From CAYNQN01 sp964530525 (GTDB lineage Bacteria; Actinomycetota; Acidimicrobiia; Acidimicrobiales; Acidimicrobilacustridaceae): a stretch of DNA of 12,127 bases. Location of the stretch: the NCBI GenBank assembly GCA_964530525.1, contig CAZHBH010000064.1:1-12127 (forward strand), read 5' to 3'. Positions 1 to 7,491 of the stretch are shown in pieces (within the stretch, counting starts at the first letter, position 1; every line of letters starts with the position of its first letter). Under the pieces are notes generated by a model, which saw only the letters and a program-made list of their open reading frames with translations, was not told the DNA's origin and searched no databases. Position numbers and translations under genes: made by a program.

Positions 1-3000
1 TCACCTCTTCGCCCTCGAAGGCCGAGAGCTCCGGGCTGATGGTGAGTGACACGTCGGGTGCCGGGGCGGCCACGACGGTGTGCTCGACCGTGTTGGATGT
101 GGAGCCCTGTGCCCGTGCATCGTCGGCGGGGATGAACTCGACCGTGAGGTCGTGGGTGCCCACATCGAGACCGAAGGCCAAGATGCTGGCGCTGTTGGAC
201 GAGTTGGTCAGCGCCGTGGTGCCGATCTCCTCGCCGTCGTCATAGAACACCAGCGTGCCCTCGCCCACGGGGTTGGGATCCACCGTGGCGGTCAGGGAGA
301 CCGCCTGTCCCAGCGAGCTCGATCCCTCAGGCGACACCGAGAGCGACGTCGACGTCGTGAGGGCAGACGACACCACCCTCATCGTGTAGCGAGGTGACAC
401 CGAGTCGATGAAGTTCGCATCCGACGAGGTGAAGACGCCCCAGACCTCGTATATGCCTGCCGGCAGTGAAGCCGTGGGAGCCGCGTTGTTCAAGCGGGCG
501 AACCCACGGTTGGCGGCTGAGGTGGAGGTGCCGACAGCGGCAGTCCCCAAACTGGTGATGGCCAGCGTGTCCATGTTCTGGGCGACGTACTGCACCGACC
601 CAGGGGCGTTGAACGAGACACCACCGTTGATCTGAGCCCAGGCCACACCCTGCAGGGCCGGCGTCGGGTTCGACCAACCGCGCGGGTTGTTGTCGGTGCC
701 CACGGCACGGATGTTGTCGATCTGCGTGGCCGTGACCATGGGGACGCCCTGCTGGCCTGGCGCCACCACCTCGAAGGTCATCGTGACGGGTTCCGACACG
801 GCGAAGCCCAGGTTGGACATGTCCCCCGGGAAGGCCAGGGCAGCCAAGCCCGAGCCCTCGAGCCGAACCGGGTCGTACCACATGGTGAGCTCGTAGGTAC
901 CCAGCTCGTTGCTATCGAACGGTGTGGTGAGGAAGCTGAATCCACCGTTCGAACCGACTGCCACGAAGTCCACGGGACCGCCGTTCACCTGGTAGTAGAC
1001 GCCACCGCCCGTGGGGAAGGGGGCCTGGAGCCCCTCGGGAAGGACCCGGCCGTAGATGTAGAGGTTCGAGCCCTGGGCGATCTGACCGCTACCCCGGGTG
1101 CTGTCGAAGAAGACCTCCACGGTGGTCGGGTGCACATCGCCGACGACCGTGTGGCTGACGGTGTCGGACTCGCTGTCGGCCCACCACCAGTTGGTGTCGT
1201 AGTCCGGCACCCACTCGGCTTGCAGAGAGTGCTCACCGGGGGCGATCGCGAACTCCAAGGTGATCTCTTCAGGCGTGGGAGGACCCACGTTGGTGGTCTC
1301 GCTGCTCACCCAGACGCCGGCCCTGTAGATCGATGCCCGGTCGGTCGTGCGGATCTCCTGCAGGGAGATGTCGGGCTCGTTTCGGTCGTAGATGTTCAGC
1401 GTCCCCGAGATGGGCACCGCCCCGTCCCACTCGTCGGGAGCTGGGTCGAAGCGAACCGTCAAGGCTGCGGGATCTCCTGCGGATGAGGTCTCGGCCACCT
1501 CCAGCTCGATCCCCAGAGGGGTCTTGCTGACGGGCCCGGTCACCGTGTGGCTGACCGGATCGGAGAGCTCCCCGAACCGGTTGTAGTCCTGGTAGCTGGT
1601 GCCTCCGGGAACGAAGCGGGCACGAAACTCGTGGGCACCCTGCGGGAACGGCTGGTTGGGTGCGCCACCGGAGATGAAGTTGCTCGGCTGGCTGGGAGCG
1701 CTGTAGGCACCGACCTTGAACTGCAGGTCCTGCGGGTCTGGGTTCCCCGCGTTGGCGGTGCCCACCAGCGTGTCGCCGTCGTAGAACTCGATGATGCCCG
1801 GGTTGCCGCTGGTGAAGTTGGCTCCGTCCACCCTCTTCACGGTGGCTTCCAACGTGATGGGCTGGCCGAAGGCGCTGCTGCCCGAGGGGCTCACGTCCAG
1901 GTCCACGACCTCGACTTCGGGCCCCGGGGCGAGCGACGAGGCTGACGTCAGATCGAAGCTCGTCGCACCACCTGCGAGGAGGCCGTTGATGGTGGAGGCA
2001 TGGGAGAAGCCGTCTGCATCGACGCACGACCCCGGCCGCGTCGGCGAGACGAAGAACCCGGAGTCCGACAGCGTCAGGCCCCCACTCGTGCCTGCGCGGT
2101 CTCCCTCCATTCGGAGGTCCCAAGGTCCGACCACGCAGTCACCACCGAGGGTGACCTCGCCGGCGCCCAGATCCATACGCAGGGGCTGGAACGAGAGCGA
2201 CAGGTCCATCCACGCGGCTGCGTCAGGACCGGCCTCGATCTCGCCGAACGTCTGGCCCACCGAGCTGAGGAATCCGGTGATGGTGTGGCCGTCCAACGGA
2301 TCGCCGACGACGAGCGATATCTCCCGTGGCGGGTTGCTGGACCCTTGCTGTACCAGCTGGTCGAACATGCCGTCGAGGGACTGAGTGCCGTCGACGCCCG
2401 TCAGCCAGCTCGCCGCCCAGAACATGTAAGGGCTCCCAGCCGGGTTGGTGGCGCTGGCCCCGTTGAGGGTCAACGACCAGGTGTTGGTGGATGAGCTGCC
2501 GACGTTGCGGTGCAGGCGGCTCGACGAGGTGTACGGGGTGGCCGAGAACGGACGGCTCTCGGTGGAAGGCCTGTAGTTGACGTCGCCGACGTACCGGGCG
2601 CTCATCCGGTAGCCGCCGAAGTCGAGATCGCCTACGGCGAAGGAAGCCGATGCGATGGCCCCGGCTCCACTCAGAGGAGCCGACCCGGCGAGCTCGCCGT
2701 CGACGAAGAACTCCACCGATCCGGAGGGGGTCGTGACAGGAGCCCCTGCCGCGCTCACCGTGGCGGTGATCGTCGTAGAGGCAGCGGCGAGAGGTAGCTC
2801 CGTGTTGGTGTCGATGTAGGAAGACAGCGAAAGGTCGACCTTCGAGGCCACCCGGTTGGCCGGGTTGGTGACGGTCACGGCCACGGGATCGGAGGTGGAG
2901 GACTCGAAGCCCGACGAACCCATGTAGGTGGCCGTGATCGGGCGAGCGCCGATCGTGTTCAGCGGAGCGGTGAGCGTTGCCACGCCCTCCTCGTCCAGCT

Positions 3001-3916
3001 CGGCGAACCCCAACAGGGTCGGGCCGTCGTTGAAGCGCACCGCTCCGAAGGGAGCGTTGACCGTCGCCGTGAACGTGGCGTCGTAGCCGGCCGGCAAGTT
3101 CGTCGGGTCAATCGACAGATCGGTGGTGGTGGGGAGGCTCTCCCCTCCCGAGGTGATGGCCGTCTGGAACAGGAGCGGTGCGGGTGCGCCAGTGGCCGGC
3201 CAGCAGCGCACGTTGGCCACCTGGGCCGAGTTGGCCTTGAAGACGTAGCCGGAGGTCGGCTCGTTGGTTCCGGGGACACGCGACGAGACGTTCGTTCCCA
3301 CGTTGCCTGTGGCCAGCACCGTCACGTCGACGGCGGGTAGCTGGAAGTAGGTGTTGTTCTCCGGCGGCGTCGGGTTCTTCGGTACGAGTGGGATGGACAG
3401 CACTATGCGGCCGGGGCTGTAGTCGGTGGTGTTCACCGTGACCGTGGGCGTGCCATCGAAGCCGTGACCGGTGTCCGGGACCACCTCGACGCTCTGCACC
3501 GAGGCGTTGGCGGGTAGCGAGTACATGAAGTTGATGTCGAACAAGAAGTTCACCGGCACCTGGCCGATGGGGCTCGGGTTGCTGTCGGGGAAGAAGCTCT
3601 CTTGGGGAGCTACCCGGTAGGTGAACTCGGAATCCGGAGCGACCGTGGCGGGCGCAGTCGTCTCGAAGGCCATGTGGTTCGACTCGGGTTGGCTGCCAGC
3701 GGGCGCACGACCTATGCAGTTGGTGTCGAAGCTGATGCTCGTCACGACACCGTCCGGTGGTCCCTGGGCACCTGCCGAAGGCGGCGGCACCGCCAGTGCG
3801 AGCAGCGAGCCCACCATGGCCAGCACCAGCAGCGCGACCGTGGCCGCTCGCCACCTCTTCCTCGCATGCGCGGACGCGGTCGCGCCGCGCGCACTACCTA
3901 CCAACGATGAACTCAT
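1..3916 (-). CDS. Large secreted protein with Ig-like repeats (partial, C-terminus off window)
   Basis: One open frame runs from ATG at 3916 to the left edge: 1305 codons, no stop. AGGGGGG lies about 5 nt upstream. Residues 1-50 look like a Sec signal peptide: basic RKRWR at 19-23, a hydrophobic core at about 24-43, and an Ala-Gly-Ala cleavage site at 48-50. Residues 53-255 form an unassigned domain with C67 and C238. Ig-like folds of the bacterial Big_3 kind follow at about 262-350, 359-460, 667-795, 796-925, 931-1050 and 1187-1283, with another starting at 1287. Recurring marks are VSPxGSSxxGQ (675, 1194) and SxxVxHTV near domain ends. Residues 461-665 are a second unassigned domain containing GGDC (C594) and GSC (C631). 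The only four cysteines seen would suit two disulfides. A cell-surface or adhesive role is inferred; the anchoring signal is outside the window. The frame was checked by translating selected stretches across the gene. Confidence 0.88.
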   Translation of the reverse strand, partial: MSSSLVGSARGATASAHARKRWRAATVALLVLAMVGSLLALAVPPPSAGAQGPPDGVVTSISFDTNCIGRAPAGSQPESNHMAFETTAPATVAPDSEFTYRVAPQESFFPDSNPSPIGQVPVNFLFDINFMYSLPANASVQSVEVVPDTGHGFDGTPTVTVNTTDYSPGRIVLSIPLVPKNPTPPENNTYFQLPAVDVTVLATGNVGTNVSSRVPGTNEPTSGYVFKANSAQVANVRCWPATGAPAPLLFQTAITSGGESLPTTTDLSIDPTNLPAGYDATFTATVNAPFGAVRFNDGPTLLGFAELDEEGVATLTAPLNTIGARPITATYMGSSGFESSTSDPVAVTVTNPANRVASKVDLSLSSYIDTNTELPLAAASTTITATVSAAGAPVTTPSGSVEFFVDGELAGSAPLSGAGAIASASFAVGDLDFGGYRMSARYVGDVNYRPSTESRPFSATPYTSSSRLHRNVGSSSTNTWSLTLNGASATNPAGSPYMFWAASWLTGVDGTQSLDGMFDQLVQQGSSNPPREISLVVGDPLDGHTITGFLSSVGQTFGEIEAGPDAAAWMDLSLSFQPLRMDLGAGEVTLGGDCVVGPWDLRMEGDRAGTSGGLTLSDSGFFVSPTRPGSCVDADGFSHASTINGLLAGGATSFDLTSASSLAPGPEVEVVDLDVSPSGSSAFGQPITLEATVKRVDGANFTSGNPGIIEFYDGDTLVGTANAGNPDPQDLQFKVGAYSAPSQPSNFISGGAPNQPFPQGAHEFRARFVPGGTSYQDYNRFGELSDPVSHTVTGPVSKTPLGIELEVAETSSAGDPAALTVRFDPAPDEWDGAVPISGTLNIYDRNEPDISLQEIRTTDRASIYRAGVWVSSETTNVGPPTPEEITLEFAIAPGEHSLQAEWVPDYDTNWWWADSESDTVSHTVVGDVHPTTVEVFFDSTRGSGQIAQGSNLYIYGRVLPEGLQAPFPTGGGVYYQVNGGPVDFVAVGSNGGFSFLTTPFDSNELGTYELTMWYDPVRLEGSGLAALAFPGDMSNLGFAVSEPVTMTFEVVAPGQQGVPMVTATQIDNIRAVGTDNNPRGWSNPTPALQGVAWAQINGGVSFNAPGSVQYVAQNMDTLAITSLGTAAVGTSTSAANRGFARLNNAAPTASLPAGIYEVWGVFTSSDANFIDSVSPRYTMRVVSSALTTSTSLSVSPEGSSSLGQAVSLTATVDPNPVGEGTLVFYDDGEEIGTTALTNSSNSASILAFGLDVGTHDLTVEFIPADDARAQGSTSNTVEHTVVAAPAPDVSLTISPELSAFEGEEV

Positions 3917-3982
3917 TGAACCCCCCTGGATTGCTTCTGACTGAACTGATCTGGAACTCGAACCCGACGAGGCCGCTGCGCG
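3917..3982 (-). other. Short gap between LysR stop and secreted-protein start
   Basis: 66 nt separate the two same-strand genes. I see the AGGGGGG ribosome site next to 3916 but no convincing -35/-10 pair and no terminator hairpin, so read-through from the regulator is plausible. Confidence 0.4.
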
Positions 3983-4954
3983 TCAGGCGGCCGCGTCGGC
4001 ACCTCCGGACTCGGACGACCGAGCGGCAGAGATGCGCGCCATGGCCAGCGAGTGGCCTTCGGTGATGGCGTTGCGGATGGCGACCACCGCGGGACGGTCG
4101 TGGTCGCTGTTGCGGTAGGCGATGGAGATCGGGACCACCCATCCCGGCTGGTCGACGGGCAGCTCCACCAACCGCCCTGAAGCGAGCTCGGAAGCGATGG
4201 CGGCGCGCGACGAGACCTCGATCCCGGAACCGCCTCCGTTCGAGGGCACCGACAGGAGCTCGGCGAACGACAACGGGGTGCCGCGTCTCACGAGCTCGTG
4301 ATCGGCAGGAGCAGCCCACACGACCGGGTCGGAGAAGAGCGGCTCCACGACCACCTCGGAGAGGTTCGGATCCGACGCACTCGACGACTCCTCAGCACCC
4401 GCATCGCCAGCAGCGTCTCCGGCACCGCTCTGATCGGAGCTGTCGGCCGACTCGTCGACGGCCTCCACGCTGCGGCGCGACCTGCGCCGGCGGGGTCGAG
4501 CGGGAGGAGGGGGCAGACCCTGGTCGCTGAACACGCCCACGGCCACGTCGAGGCCACCCTCCGCGATGGCTTCGATGACCTTCTCGGAGTCGTCGGTCAC
4601 CGAGACCTTGGCGGTGGTCGAGCTGGTGATGTTCTCGAGGAAGCCCATCACGGCCGAGCTGACGCTCGACTGCACCTTCACCCGCACCAGGTCGTCGTCG
4701 TCGATGACGGCGAGGGCCTGGTCGAGGAGCGACATGCACTCCGTGGCGTACGGGAGGAAGCGGTAGCCCGCGGGGGTGGGCTGCATCCCGTAGGCGAGGC
4801 GCTCGAACAGTTGGACACCGAGGCGACCTTCGAGGCGCCGGATCCTCTCCGAGACGGACTGTTGGGTCACCCCGAGCTTGCCGGCGGCGCCGGTAACAGA
4901 CCGCTCGTTCGCCACGAGGATGAACGAGCGCAGGTCTTCCATGCTCAGTGCCAT
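3983..4954 (-). CDS. LysR-type transcriptional regulator with atypical charged insert
   Basis: 323 residues from the preferred start. The N-terminal winged helix-turn-helix spans about residues 5-64 and shows the LysR pattern (LRSFILVANERSVTGAAGKL, then QQSVSERIRRLEGRLGVQLF, then PTPAG). An effector-binding domain follows from about 88. Two ATGs compete: at 4960 the ribosome site AAGAGGG (4961-4967) touches the codon, while at 4954 the spacing is 6 nt, so 4954 is chosen. The effector domain is interrupted at about 148-200 by PPPP, then RPRRRRSRR, then a Ser/Asp/Glu/Ala/Gly-rich stretch. Normal LysR sequence (VEPLFSDPVVWAAPADHELV) resumes in the same frame, so this is an insertion and not a frameshift. 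LysR proteins usually autoregulate and act on a neighbour; the next gene on this strand starts 66 nt downstream. Family is confident; ligand and targets are unknown. Confidence 0.93.
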   Translation of the reverse strand: MALSMEDLRSFILVANERSVTGAAGKLGVTQQSVSERIRRLEGRLGVQLFERLAYGMQPTPAGYRFLPYATECMSLLDQALAVIDDDDLVRVKVQSSVSSAVMGFLENITSSTTAKVSVTDDSEKVIEAIAEGGLDVAVGVFSDQGLPPPPARPRRRRSRRSVEAVDESADSSDQSGAGDAAGDAGAEESSSASDPNLSEVVVEPLFSDPVVWAAPADHELVRRGTPLSFAELLSVPSNGGGSGIEVSSRAAIASELASGRLVELPVDQPGWVVPISIAYRNSDHDRPAVVAIRNAITEGHSLAMARISAARSSESGGADAAA

Positions 4955-4982
4955 CGACATCCCTCTTAGGGCTCATCCGATA

Positions 4983-5016
4983 TCACTCGGCCAGTGAGTT
5001 ACTGGCTCATGGTAAC
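4983..5016. promoter_or_regulatory. Cluster of three overlapping inverted repeats upstream of LysR
   Basis: Three perfect dyads overlap within 34 bp: TCACT-N5-AGTGA (4983-4997), GCCAGT-N5-ACTGGC (4990-5006) and GTTAC-N9-GTAAC (4998-5016). They begin 16 bp upstream of the regulator's ribosome site. LysR proteins typically bind interrupted dyads of about 13-17 bp near their own promoter, so an autoregulatory operator is the natural reading. The dyads are read directly from the sequence; the function is inferred. Confidence 0.5.
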
Positions 5017-5069
5017 GCACCCCCAACTCTCAATCCAGTGGTTCACAACCTTTCCTCACTATCTGGTAC

Positions 5070-5100
5070 CACCCTGTCTATTCCTCAGGTACACAGGGTG
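5070..5100. promoter_or_regulatory. 31-bp imperfect palindrome, possible operator
   Basis: Arms CACCCTGTCTA (5070-5080) and TACACAGGGTG (5090-5100) match at 10 of 11 positions around a 9-bp centre. No T-run follows on either strand, so it does not look like an intrinsic terminator. A TTGACC element (minus strand, 5132-5127) lies just upstream, with T/A-rich TTTAAG about 15-16 bp on; this may be the regulator's promoter but the -10 is poor. Confidence 0.4.
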
Positions 5101-5306
5101 ATTGCCTTAAATCGGGAATCTGACCAGGTCAATCCCTGTTTTGGCGGATCACCGGCCCACGCCGCTCATGCACCTTGGGCGTGCACAAGAATTTCTTCAG
5201 GGTGCACCGTTCTCGGCCATGCCGGGATCTAATCCAGCTTGCGGAGCCCGCAGCCGGAATGGCTCCCCCGTCCGGAGAGCGCTTGGCTGCGGAGGCATCT
5301 GAGGTC

Positions 5307-5322
5307 GGGAGCTCTGGCTCCC
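5307..5322 (-). terminator. Possible weak terminator hairpin after tmk
   Basis: GGGAGC-N4-GCTCCC forms a 6-bp GC-only stem 39 nt downstream of the tmk stop. There is no following T-run on the minus strand, so it is at best a non-canonical stop or RNA 3'-end structure of the topA-MFS-tmk transcript. Confidence 0.25.
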
Positions 5323-5361
5323 CGCATCGGTCGCTCGTAGAGGGGTCGGGGGGCCTGGGCC

Positions 5362-5976
5362 TCAGGCGCTCGGGCCGATGCCGAGGCGATCCCGGACCGC
5401 TCGCAGCACCTCTGCGGCCACCTCCTCGGCCGAAGCGGTCCCGTCGATCACCACCCAGGTGCCCATCTCCGACGCCGCCAGGGCGAGGAAGCCGTCTCGC
5501 ACCCTCTCGTGGAACGCACGTCCCGCGGACTCGATCCGATCGAGGTTCTCGCCGAGGCGAGCGGCGCTCACGTCGAGCGGCACGTCGACGAGCACCGTGA
5601 GATCGGGCCAGAGCCCTCCCGTGGCCCACTCTGAGAGGTGTCGCACCTCTTCGATCGGTAGTCCCCGCCCGTAGCCCTGGTACGCCAACGACGAGCCCGC
5701 GTAGCGATCCGTGACCACGTTCCTCCCGGAGGCGAGCGCTGGCCGGATCACCGTGGAGACGTGCTGGGCCCGGTCAGCCGCCATCAAGAGGGCCTCGGCT
5801 CGAGCATCCACGCCTTCCACCGACGGATCCAGGAGAGCGGCACGCCACGAGGCACCGATCGCTGTACCCCCAGGCTCGCGGGTGAGCAGCGCATCGACCG
5901 TGGCTGCGAGCAGCGTCGCCTGGGTCGACTTGCCCGAGCCCTCCACACCCTCGAACGCTACGAACGCTCCCGGCAC
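5362..5976 (-). CDS. tmk: Thymidylate (dTMP) kinase
   Basis: 204 residues, the usual length for this family. The enzyme phosphorylates dTMP to dTDP with ATP, in the cytoplasm, as the step towards dTTP. The P-loop is FEGVEGSGKST (8-18). TREPGGT (32-38), the DRY nucleotide-site motif (90-92) followed by SSLAYQGYGRGL, and the LID region around 139-150 (ARLGENLDRIES, then FHERVRDGF) are all present. The stretch between the P-loop and TREPGG is about six residues shorter than in E. coli Tmk. The start is GTG at 5976, only 6 nt after the upstream MFS stop, so translation is probably coupled. It is the last gene of the topA-MFS-tmk run. In many bacteria holB follows tmk; here the next gene is an unrelated regulator about 400 bp away. 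Confidence 0.96.
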   Translation of the reverse strand: MPGAFVAFEGVEGSGKSTQATLLAATVDALLTREPGGTAIGASWRAALLDPSVEGVDARAEALLMAADRAQHVSTVIRPALASGRNVVTDRYAGSSLAYQGYGRGLPIEEVRHLSEWATGGLWPDLTVLVDVPLDVSAARLGENLDRIESAGRAFHERVRDGFLALAASEMGTWVVIDGTASAEEVAAEVLRAVRDRLGIGPSA

Positions 5977-5982
5977 GCCCGG

Positions 5983-7470
5983 TCAGGCCTCGGCCGTCGT
6001 GGGGTCGCTGGCACCGCCGTCCACGACGGGGCCTGGTGCAGCCATCTCCCCGCTCGCAGTCGCCCGATCGGTCGCCCGCTGGCCGCTGCGCACCGAGCGC
6101 AGGGCGAGGAACCCGGCACCCACTATCACAAGGCCCGCCAGCCAGAGAGCGAGCCTCACCCCGGGCACCATGACGCCGAACGGTCCGAGCTCGATGCGCC
6201 CGCCCGCCAGCGACACCGACAGCTCGCCCAACGCCGCCGCGAGCAACGGGCCCAGCACCATCGAGACGAGCACGCAGATCCTCACCAGGGTGTTCAGGGC
6301 GCTGAAGACACGCCCACGCAGCTCGTCGCTGACCTCCTCGTGCAGGAGGGCGAAGCCCAACACGTAGACCGGGCCCACCGCTACTCCCATGACGAAGACC
6401 ATGGAAGCCGCCATCGCCAGGCTCGATGAGGATGCTGCGAGTATGAGCGCTACGCCGGCAACGAAGAGCGCCAGCACGAAGACCTTCACCTTCGGGAGCC
6501 TGCGCTGCATGGCTGCCACCGTCACCGCCCCGGCGGCAACTCCGAAGCCCAGAGCCGTTATGAAGGCTCCGAACCCGGCCGCACCCGCGTCGAGCACCTC
6601 CGTGGAGAACACGGCCCCCAGCGGCACGAGCATGCCTCCACCGATGAGCCCGGTGGCGATCCCGACGTTGACCGCCCTCACCGTGGGGTTGAGGAACACG
6701 TAGTGCCACCCCTCCTTCAGCTCCCGCCAGGTGGCGCCGATGCTCGCCCGTCGCCCGGGCGAGCCGCTCTCCGCAGGCGTGCGCCTAGGTAGTGCGAGAC
6801 CTCGGATCATCCAGGCCGCGAAGACGAAGGTGACCACGTCGACCCACAGCGCCAGCGAGACCTGGTCGAGCTGGAGGAAGGCGAGCACCTCGAACCCCGA
6901 CAACCAGGTGGAGAGCCCTGCGAACAAGGTGAAGAGCAGCGAGGCCAGGGGGAACGTGCCGTACGCCGCGCCCAGACCCAGGGAGTTGGCGGTGGTGAGG
7001 TGCTCGCTGGGGACCAGGTTGGGCACGCTGGCATCCTTGGCGGGCGACCACAGGAGCGTGAAGACCTCGAGGACGAACGACGCTATCACCAGTCCGGCAA
7101 CGTTGTTGACGAAGGGGAGCATGCCCACGACTGCCGCCCGGCCGAGGTCGCAGAAGATCATCGTGCGCCGGCGGTCCCAGCGGTCCACCAACACCCCGGC
7201 GAGGGGCGCGAAGAAGAAACCCGGTATCAGCCGGGCCGCGACCACCAACGAGATCGCGCCCGCACCGGCGCTCCCCCCGACCTTGGCAGCGAGCACGATG
7301 AGCGCCGAGAAGCCCAGCCAATCACCGGTGGACGACACCACCTGCACCAACCAGAGCCGGAAGAACTCGTGGGTGCCGAAGAGGCGCACGTGCAGGCTCG
7401 GCTTGTCTTGCACGTGCGGGCGCGCGAGCTGATCAGTGATCTGATCGTCGTCCGTCTGCACCTCGTCCAC
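5983..7470 (-). CDS. MFS transporter, drug/siderophore-exporter type
   Basis: 495 residues with about 12 predicted membrane spans from about residue 36 to 457, and charged or Ala/Gly/Pro-rich tails in the cytosol at both ends. The motif-A loop between spans 2 and 3 reads GVLVDRWDRRRTM (92-104). The central loop (about 225-260) is polar and basic. The second half contains HEEVSDELRGRVFSALNTL (377-395), which resembles the EntS-like MFS_3 group of exporters. The start is taken as GTG at 7470, 21 nt after the topA stop, with no clear ribosome site, so the exact start is uncertain. It lies between topA and tmk with short gaps, so it is very likely cotranscribed with them. Substrate cannot be told from sequence. 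Confidence 0.9.
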   Translation of the reverse strand: MDEVQTDDDQITDQLARPHVQDKPSLHVRLFGTHEFFRLWLVQVVSSTGDWLGFSALIVLAAKVGGSAGAGAISLVVAARLIPGFFFAPLAGVLVDRWDRRRTMIFCDLGRAAVVGMLPFVNNVAGLVIASFVLEVFTLLWSPAKDASVPNLVPSEHLTTANSLGLGAAYGTFPLASLLFTLFAGLSTWLSGFEVLAFLQLDQVSLALWVDVVTFVFAAWMIRGLALPRRTPAESGSPGRRASIGATWRELKEGWHYVFLNPTVRAVNVGIATGLIGGGMLVPLGAVFSTEVLDAGAAGFGAFITALGFGVAAGAVTVAAMQRRLPKVKVFVLALFVAGVALILAASSSSLAMAASMVFVMGVAVGPVYVLGFALLHEEVSDELRGRVFSALNTLVRICVLVSMVLGPLLAAALGELSVSLAGGRIELGPFGVMVPGVRLALWLAGLVIVGAGFLALRSVRSGQRATDRATASGEMAAPGPVVDGGASDPTTAEA

Positions 7471-7491
7471 TCGCCAAAGCTAATTCGAGGG

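Larger units (their letters stand above)
4968..5361. other. Gene-free regulatory region between tmk and LysR
   Basis: About 400 bp with no convincing gene. The left part (about 4980-5200) is visibly less GC-rich than the coding DNA, as expected for a promoter region. It holds the 4983-5016 and 5070-5100 dyads, a TGCAC-N7-GTGCA repeat (5169-5185) and the 8-bp palindrome GGTGCACC (5201-5208). The right part (5240-5330) is GC-rich with several short self-complementary stretches, including GGAGCC/GGCTCC at 5243-5266. I could not fold it into a tRNA and saw no T-loop signature. Confidence 0.5.

Noticed and set aside
1269..2123. 284-codon minus-strand open frame and several plus-strand frames within 1-3900
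   Set aside because: They overlap the continuous 1305-codon frame that has a signal peptide and repeated Ig-like domains; these are Arg/Gly/His-rich out-of-frame readings.
4288..4557. Frameshift in the LysR gene as the cause of the odd insert
   Set aside because: Typical LysR sequence is present in the same frame on both sides, so the insert is encoded in frame.
4948..5232. 94-codon plus-strand open frame in the LysR-tmk gap
   Set aside because: It has no family resemblance or ribosome site and crosses the palindromes of a likely regulatory region.
5232..5361. tRNA or small RNA gene in the GC-rich structured stretch after tmk
   Set aside because: Several short stems exist, but no cloverleaf, T-loop consensus or CCA end could be found on either strand.
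5774..6709. 311-codon minus-strand open frame
   Set aside because: It is out of frame across the MFS-tmk junction; both genes have intact motifs in other frames.
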